A program made the translations under genes and the position numbers. Below are positions 42,287 to 45,906 of a stretch of 45,906 bases of DNA, in pieces (position 1 is the stretch's first letter; each line of letters opens with the position of its first letter). The stretch spans positions 124,772 to 170,677 of the forward strand of contig NZ_VOSW01000003.1 in assembly GCF_009690905.1 (NCBI RefSeq). The letters run 5' to 3'. This stretch comes from Paraburkholderia madseniana. Lineage in GTDB: Bacteria > Pseudomonadota > Gammaproteobacteria > Burkholderiales > Burkholderiaceae. The notes under the pieces are model-generated. The model made no database searches and was not told the origin of the DNA. It saw only the letters and a list, made by a program, of their open reading frames with translations.

Positions 42287-44491
42287 ATGGCATCCGTAAA
42301 TCAAAATCGATTCATCGATTCGTCGAATGGCGACGAAATACATCTCTCCGACTACCTTTCGGTTATCGCGGAGAGCTGGAAGCTGATCGTTGCCGTCGCG
42401 ACGACCGTGCTGATAATCGGGACCCTCTATGCGTTTATCGCAAGGCCGGTGTATCGCGCGGACGCGATGATCCAGGTTGAAGACAGTGCAAATTCAACCA
42501 AGGACGCACTCGGCGAACTCGCGTCGATCTTCGACACCAAGCAGACGGCCGACGCGGAGATCGAATTGATCCGATCGCGACTCGTGGTCGGCCAGACAGT
42601 GAAATCGCTTCACCTCGATATCAGCGCGCAGCCGCGTTATTTCCCGCTCATCGGCGCCGTCCTGGCGCGGCGTGCGAGGGCCAATGAATTAGCACCGGCT
42701 CTGTTTGGCCTCGAGCGTTTCGCGTGGGGCGGCGAGAATATCGAAGTATCGCTATTCAATGTGCCGCGTGACCGATACGACGTGAGGTACACGTTGGTGG
42801 CGCGCGGCGGAGACAAATTCGATCTGGTCGATCCTGATGGCGACGTTGTTCTTCACGGGCAGGTGGGCAGCGTGACTCGAGGCAGCGAATCAGCGGGTCC
42901 AGTTGAATTGCAGGTCTCGCGTCTTGAAGCGCGACCGGGCACACAATTCTTTCTGACTCGGGCTTCCACGCTCCTCACGGTCGATCAGTTGCAGGATGCG
43001 CTTGTCATTGCCGAGAAAACCAAGCAGTCCGGGGTGATCGGCGTCTCGATCGACGGCGCGGACAGCAAGCGCACCGCCGAGGTCATCAATACGATCGCCG
43101 CGACCTATGTCCAGCAGAACATCGACCGGAAGTCCGCAGAAGCGGAACACACACTCAGCTTTCTCGACCAGCAATTGCCGCAGCTTCGCAAACAGCTCGA
43201 TCAGGCAGAGGATCGCTATAACGCATTTCGCAATCAGAAGGGAACGGTCGATCTGACAGAAGAAAGCCGCCTACTGCTGCAACAGATCGTCGACAGCAAA
43301 ACAAAACTCGTCGATTTGCAGCAACAGCAGATCGAGATGGCACAACGGTTTACGCCATCACACCCGGGAGTTTTGGGACTGGATGCGCAGATCGCCTCGC
43401 TCGAAGCGCAACAGACCCAGTTGAACAAGCGCGTCTCGACTTTGCCGGACACGGAACAGTCCGCCCTGCGCCTGTTGCGTGATGTGCGGGTCAACACGGA
43501 GTTGTACACGAACCTGCTGGACAGCGCGCAGCAGTTGAAGATCGTCAAGGCGGGTCAGGTTGGCAATGTCCGCGTGGTCGACTACGCCGTTGCGGGCGAG
43601 GTGCCGGTCAAGCCGAAGCGGGCGCTCGTAATCGTTCTGGCGGCGGTGCTGGGACTCATTGCGGGAACGGTGGCGGCATTCGTCAAGAATGCGCTGTTCG
43701 GCGGCGTGGAAAACGGCGACGAAATCGAGCAGGTGCTGGGCTTGCCGGTTTATGCAGCCGTGCCACACAGCGAGACGCAGGTGCGTTTGCGTCAAGGCAT
43801 GCGACGGGGCCGCACCGGCCATCACGTGCTTGCTTCGATCGCGTCGCACGATGTGGCCATTGAAGGGATTCGGAGTCTGCGCACCGCGCTGCAGTTCGGC
43901 CTGCTCGACGCTGCCAATAACGTGATCGTCATTACTGGTCCGCGTCCGGAGGTCGGGAAATCCTTTATGTCGGTGAATCTGGCGGCGGTGCTTGCGAGCG
44001 GAGGCAAGCGCATATTGTTGATCGATGCGGACATGCGGCGTGGCGATTTGCACAGTTATTTCGGCGTGTCGAGACACCCGGGACTTTCGGATGTCATCGC
44101 TGGCCTGGACATCAACAGTGCGGTGCTGCGTGAAGTGCTGCCGAACCTGGACGTCCTGCCGAAGGGTTCATTGCCGCCGAATCCGGCTGAACTGCTGATG
44201 AGTGAGCGCTTCAAGACGATGCTCGATCACGTTTCGAGTCTCTACGACATCGTCATTGTCGATACGCCGCCGTTGCTGGCTGTGACCGATGCGGCGTTGA
44301 TCGGTAAGCACGCCGGCACGACCTTGCTCGTGGTGCGTCATGGCCGCCATCCCATGCCGGAAATTCTGGAGTCTGCCAACCGTCTGCGCAATGTCGGTGT
44401 CGCCCTCAAGGGCGTGCTGTTTACCGATGTGCCGCAGAGACGTCTTGGCTATGGCACGTATTACTACGGCTACGAAAGCAGTGCGGATTAA
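42287..44491 (+). CDS. Wzc-like polysaccharide co-polymerase and BY-type tyrosine kinase (BceF-like)
   Basis: A 734-residue inner-membrane protein. The N-terminal Wzz domain begins DEIHLSDYLSVIAESWK with a transmembrane helix at about 33-52; a coiled-coil periplasmic region (280-400, many Gln/Leu heptads) leads to a second helix at about 447-465. The cytoplasmic kinase has Walker A GPRPEVGKS near 551, Walker A' ILLIDADMRRGD and Walker B DIVIVDTPPLLAVTD. The C terminus carries the autophosphorylated Tyr cluster (GYGTYYYGY). It controls chain length and opens the Wza channel. Confidence 0.96.
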   Translation: MASVNQNRFIDSSNGDEIHLSDYLSVIAESWKLIVAVATTVLIIGTLYAFIARPVYRADAMIQVEDSANSTKDALGELASIFDTKQTADAEIELIRSRLVVGQTVKSLHLDISAQPRYFPLIGAVLARRARANELAPALFGLERFAWGGENIEVSLFNVPRDRYDVRYTLVARGGDKFDLVDPDGDVVLHGQVGSVTRGSESAGPVELQVSRLEARPGTQFFLTRASTLLTVDQLQDALVIAEKTKQSGVIGVSIDGADSKRTAEVINTIAATYVQQNIDRKSAEAEHTLSFLDQQLPQLRKQLDQAEDRYNAFRNQKGTVDLTEESRLLLQQIVDSKTKLVDLQQQQIEMAQRFTPSHPGVLGLDAQIASLEAQQTQLNKRVSTLPDTEQSALRLLRDVRVNTELYTNLLDSAQQLKIVKAGQVGNVRVVDYAVAGEVPVKPKRALVIVLAAVLGLIAGTVAAFVKNALFGGVENGDEIEQVLGLPVYAAVPHSETQVRLRQGMRRGRTGHHVLASIASHDVAIEGIRSLRTALQFGLLDAANNVIVITGPRPEVGKSFMSVNLAAVLASGGKRILLIDADMRRGDLHSYFGVSRHPGLSDVIAGLDINSAVLREVLPNLDVLPKGSLPPNPAELLMSERFKTMLDHVSSLYDIVIVDTPPLLAVTDAALIGKHAGTTLLVVRHGRHPMPEILESANRLRNVGVALKGVLFTDVPQRRLGYGTYYYGYESSAD

Positions 44492-44557
44492 GCGTCACAA
44501 CCCCCGAGCAAGGCGCGTGGACGGTCCCGGCGCATCGATTATGAGGAGCATCACACC

Positions 44558-45676
44558 ATGAGTCACAAAGTTGCCTTGATTACCGGCGTCACAGGTCAGG
44601 ACGGTTCGTATCTCGCCGAATTATTGTTGAACAAGGGCTACGAAGTTCACGGCATCAAGCGCCGTTCGTCGCTGTTCAACACGGAACGAATTGATCACCT
44701 GTACGAGGACCCGCATGCATCCGATCGCCGCTTCATCCTGCACCACGGCGATCTGACCGACTCGACCAGCCTCGTGCGGATCATTCAACGCGCGCAGCCT
44801 GACGAGATTTATAACCTCGGGGCACAAAGTCACGTCGCCGTCTCGTTCGAGGAGCCGGAATATACGGCGAACGCGGACGGCATCGGCGCGCTGCGCATTC
44901 TTGAGGCAATCAGGATTCTCGGCCTCGAAAGGAAGACGCGCTTTTATCAGGCCTCGACGTCTGAACTCTACGGATTGGTACAGGAAATCCCGCAAAAGGA
45001 AACAACACCTTTCTACCCGCGAAGCCCCTATGCGGTGGCCAAGCTGTACGCCTACTGGATTACCGTCAACTACCGCGAAGCGTATGGCATCTACGCGTGC
45101 AACGGCATCCTGTTCAATCACGAGTCGCCGGTGCGCGGCGAGACCTTTGTGACGCGCAAGATCACTCGAGCAATCTCACGCATTGCAACAGGCCTGCAGG
45201 ATTGTCTGTACCTCGGCAACATGTCCGCACTGCGGGACTGGGGTCACGCGCGCGATTACGTCGAGATGCAATGGTTGATGCTGCAACAGGAACAGCCCGA
45301 AGACTTTGTGATTGCGACAGGCGTGCAGTACAGCGTGCGTCAATTCGTTCAGCAAGCCGCCGGCGAATTGGGTGTTCACTTGCGCTTTGAGGGATCGGGT
45401 GTCGACGAGGTGGGCATTGTCGAGCGCGTCGTAGGTGGCGAAGCGAAAGTCGCGCCGGGCGACGTGATTGTGCGTGTCGATCCGCGCTACTTCCGCCCAG
45501 CCGAAGTGGAAACGCTGCTGGGCGATCCCACCAAGGCGCACGAAAAGTTGGGCTGGAAGCCGGTTACGTCGTTCGAATCGCTGGTTAAGGAAATGGTGCG
45601 AGCCGACTACCAGGTCGCGAAGCGGGATGCGTTGGTAACGCTCGCGGGTTTCAAGACGTTTGAGTTCAACGAGTAA
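44558..45676 (+). CDS. gmd: GDP-mannose 4,6-dehydratase
   Basis: A 372-residue extended short-chain dehydrogenase. NADP motif [19 protein letters not shown], then [18 protein letters not shown], catalytic STSELYG and [10 protein letters not shown] (YxxxK), and [19 protein letters not shown]. It converts GDP-mannose to GDP-4-keto-6-deoxymannose. GAGGAG lies eight bases before the ATG. It is followed by GDP-fucose synthase, six bases away; with ManC upstream they make GDP-L-fucose from mannose-6-phosphate precursors. Confidence 0.97.
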   Translation: MSHKVALITGVTGQDGSYLAELLLNKGYEVHGIKRRSSLFNTERIDHLYEDPHASDRRFILHHGDLTDSTSLVRIIQRAQPDEIYNLGAQSHVAVSFEEPEYTANADGIGALRILEAIRILGLERKTRFYQASTSELYGLVQEIPQKETTPFYPRSPYAVAKLYAYWITVNYREAYGIYACNGILFNHESPVRGETFVTRKITRAISRIATGLQDCLYLGNMSALRDWGHARDYVEMQWLMLQQEQPEDFVIATGVQYSVRQFVQQAAGELGVHLRFEGSGVDEVGIVERVVGGEAKVAPGDVIVRVDPRYFRPAEVETLLGDPTKAHEKLGWKPVTSFESLVKEMVRADYQVAKRDALVTLAGFKTFEFNE

Positions 45677-45681
45677 ATACC

Positions 45682-45906
45682 ATGGACAAGAACGCTCGAA
45701 TCTTCGTTGCCGGGCACCGCGGGATGGCCGGATCGGCATTGCTACGCAATCTCGCTTCACGCGGCTACGACAATGTGGTGACGCGCAGCCGCGCCGAACT
45801 CGACTTGACCGACCAGGCGGCCGTCGAGCGATTCTGCCGCGAGGAGGCGATCGATGTGGTCATACTGGCGGCCGCCAAGGTCGGCGGCATCCTGGCTAAC
45901 GATACC
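45682..45906 (+). CDS. fcl: GDP-L-fucose synthase, 5' part
   Basis: The first 75 residues of an epimerase/reductase that turns GDP-4-keto-6-deoxymannose into GDP-L-fucose. The start matches Fcl: [20 protein letters not shown], then [16 protein letters not shown] and [13 protein letters not shown], where Fcl proteins have [11 protein letters not shown]. The gene runs off the window; the family is about 310-320 residues. Its ATG is five bases after the gmd stop, so the two are one unit. The alternative, a GDP-4-keto-rhamnose reductase, lacks this VAGHRGM motif. Confidence 0.95.
   Translation, partial: MDKNARIFVAGHRGMAGSALLRNLASRGYDNVVTRSRAELDLTDQAAVERFCREEAIDVVILAAAKVGGILANDT

Overview
The window looks like chromosomal DNA of a Burkholderia-family betaproteobacterium (Paraburkholderia/Caballeronia type). 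The clues are a Gram-negative trimeric porin ending in Phe, GC-rich coding, many LysR/AraC/GlxA regulators, and an exopolysaccharide locus with the gene content of the Burkholderia cepacian (bce) cluster. No rRNA, tRNA, CRISPR array or intact insertion sequence was seen. The assignment is by inference; no marker gene settles the species.

Region 1 (1-9.6 kb) is a set of metabolic and stress genes: a partial Old Yellow Enzyme reductase, a LysR regulator divergent from a porin, an FAD monooxygenase divergent from a DsbA-family oxidoreductase, a thioredoxin-reductase-like flavoprotein without its CxxC, a membrane-anchored SDS22-type leucine-rich-repeat protein, and a LysE-type exporter.

Region 2 (9.8-17.8 kb) holds a co-oriented catabolic cluster of MarR regulator, nitrilase, alpha/beta hydrolase, NmrA-type dehydrogenase and Tat-exported epoxide hydrolase, with palindromic operator candidates in its promoters. 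Beside it a GlxA/AraC regulator is divergent from a tautomerase, an NTF2-like protein and a secreted small protein.

Region 3 (17.9-24.8 kb) is envelope and redox: a FecR / OmpA-like lipoprotein / CHASE2 operon in which the CHASE2 protein has no output domain; a Tat-exported flavin amine oxidase overlapping a cytochrome c gene, as in the NicA2-CycN nicotine system; a BON-domain protein; and an MlaC-like protein.

Region 4 (24.9-37.4 kb) is gene-poor and visibly less GC-rich, with decay and duplication: a frameshifted PAP2 phosphatase, a receiver domain whose frame continues beyond a TAG, an AraC regulator, two GlxA-type paralogues flanking galU, an orphan RmlC homologue with substituted active-site residues, a tandem pair of unknown ~128-residue proteins, and two copies (10 kb apart) of an unknown 85-residue membrane protein. 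This is the part most likely to contain something undescribed.

Region 5 (37.4-45.9 kb) is the exopolysaccharide operon, all on the plus strand: bifunctional ManC-type enzyme, undecaprenyl-phosphate sugar transferase, Wza-like exporter, low-molecular-weight tyrosine phosphatase, Wzc-like tyrosine kinase/co-polymerase, GDP-mannose 4,6-dehydratase and the start of GDP-L-fucose synthase. ManC supplies GDP-mannose, Gmd and Fcl convert it toward GDP-fucose, the transferase starts the lipid-linked repeat, and Wza/Wzc/phosphatase control polymerisation and export. galU, 6 kb upstream, would supply UDP-glucose.
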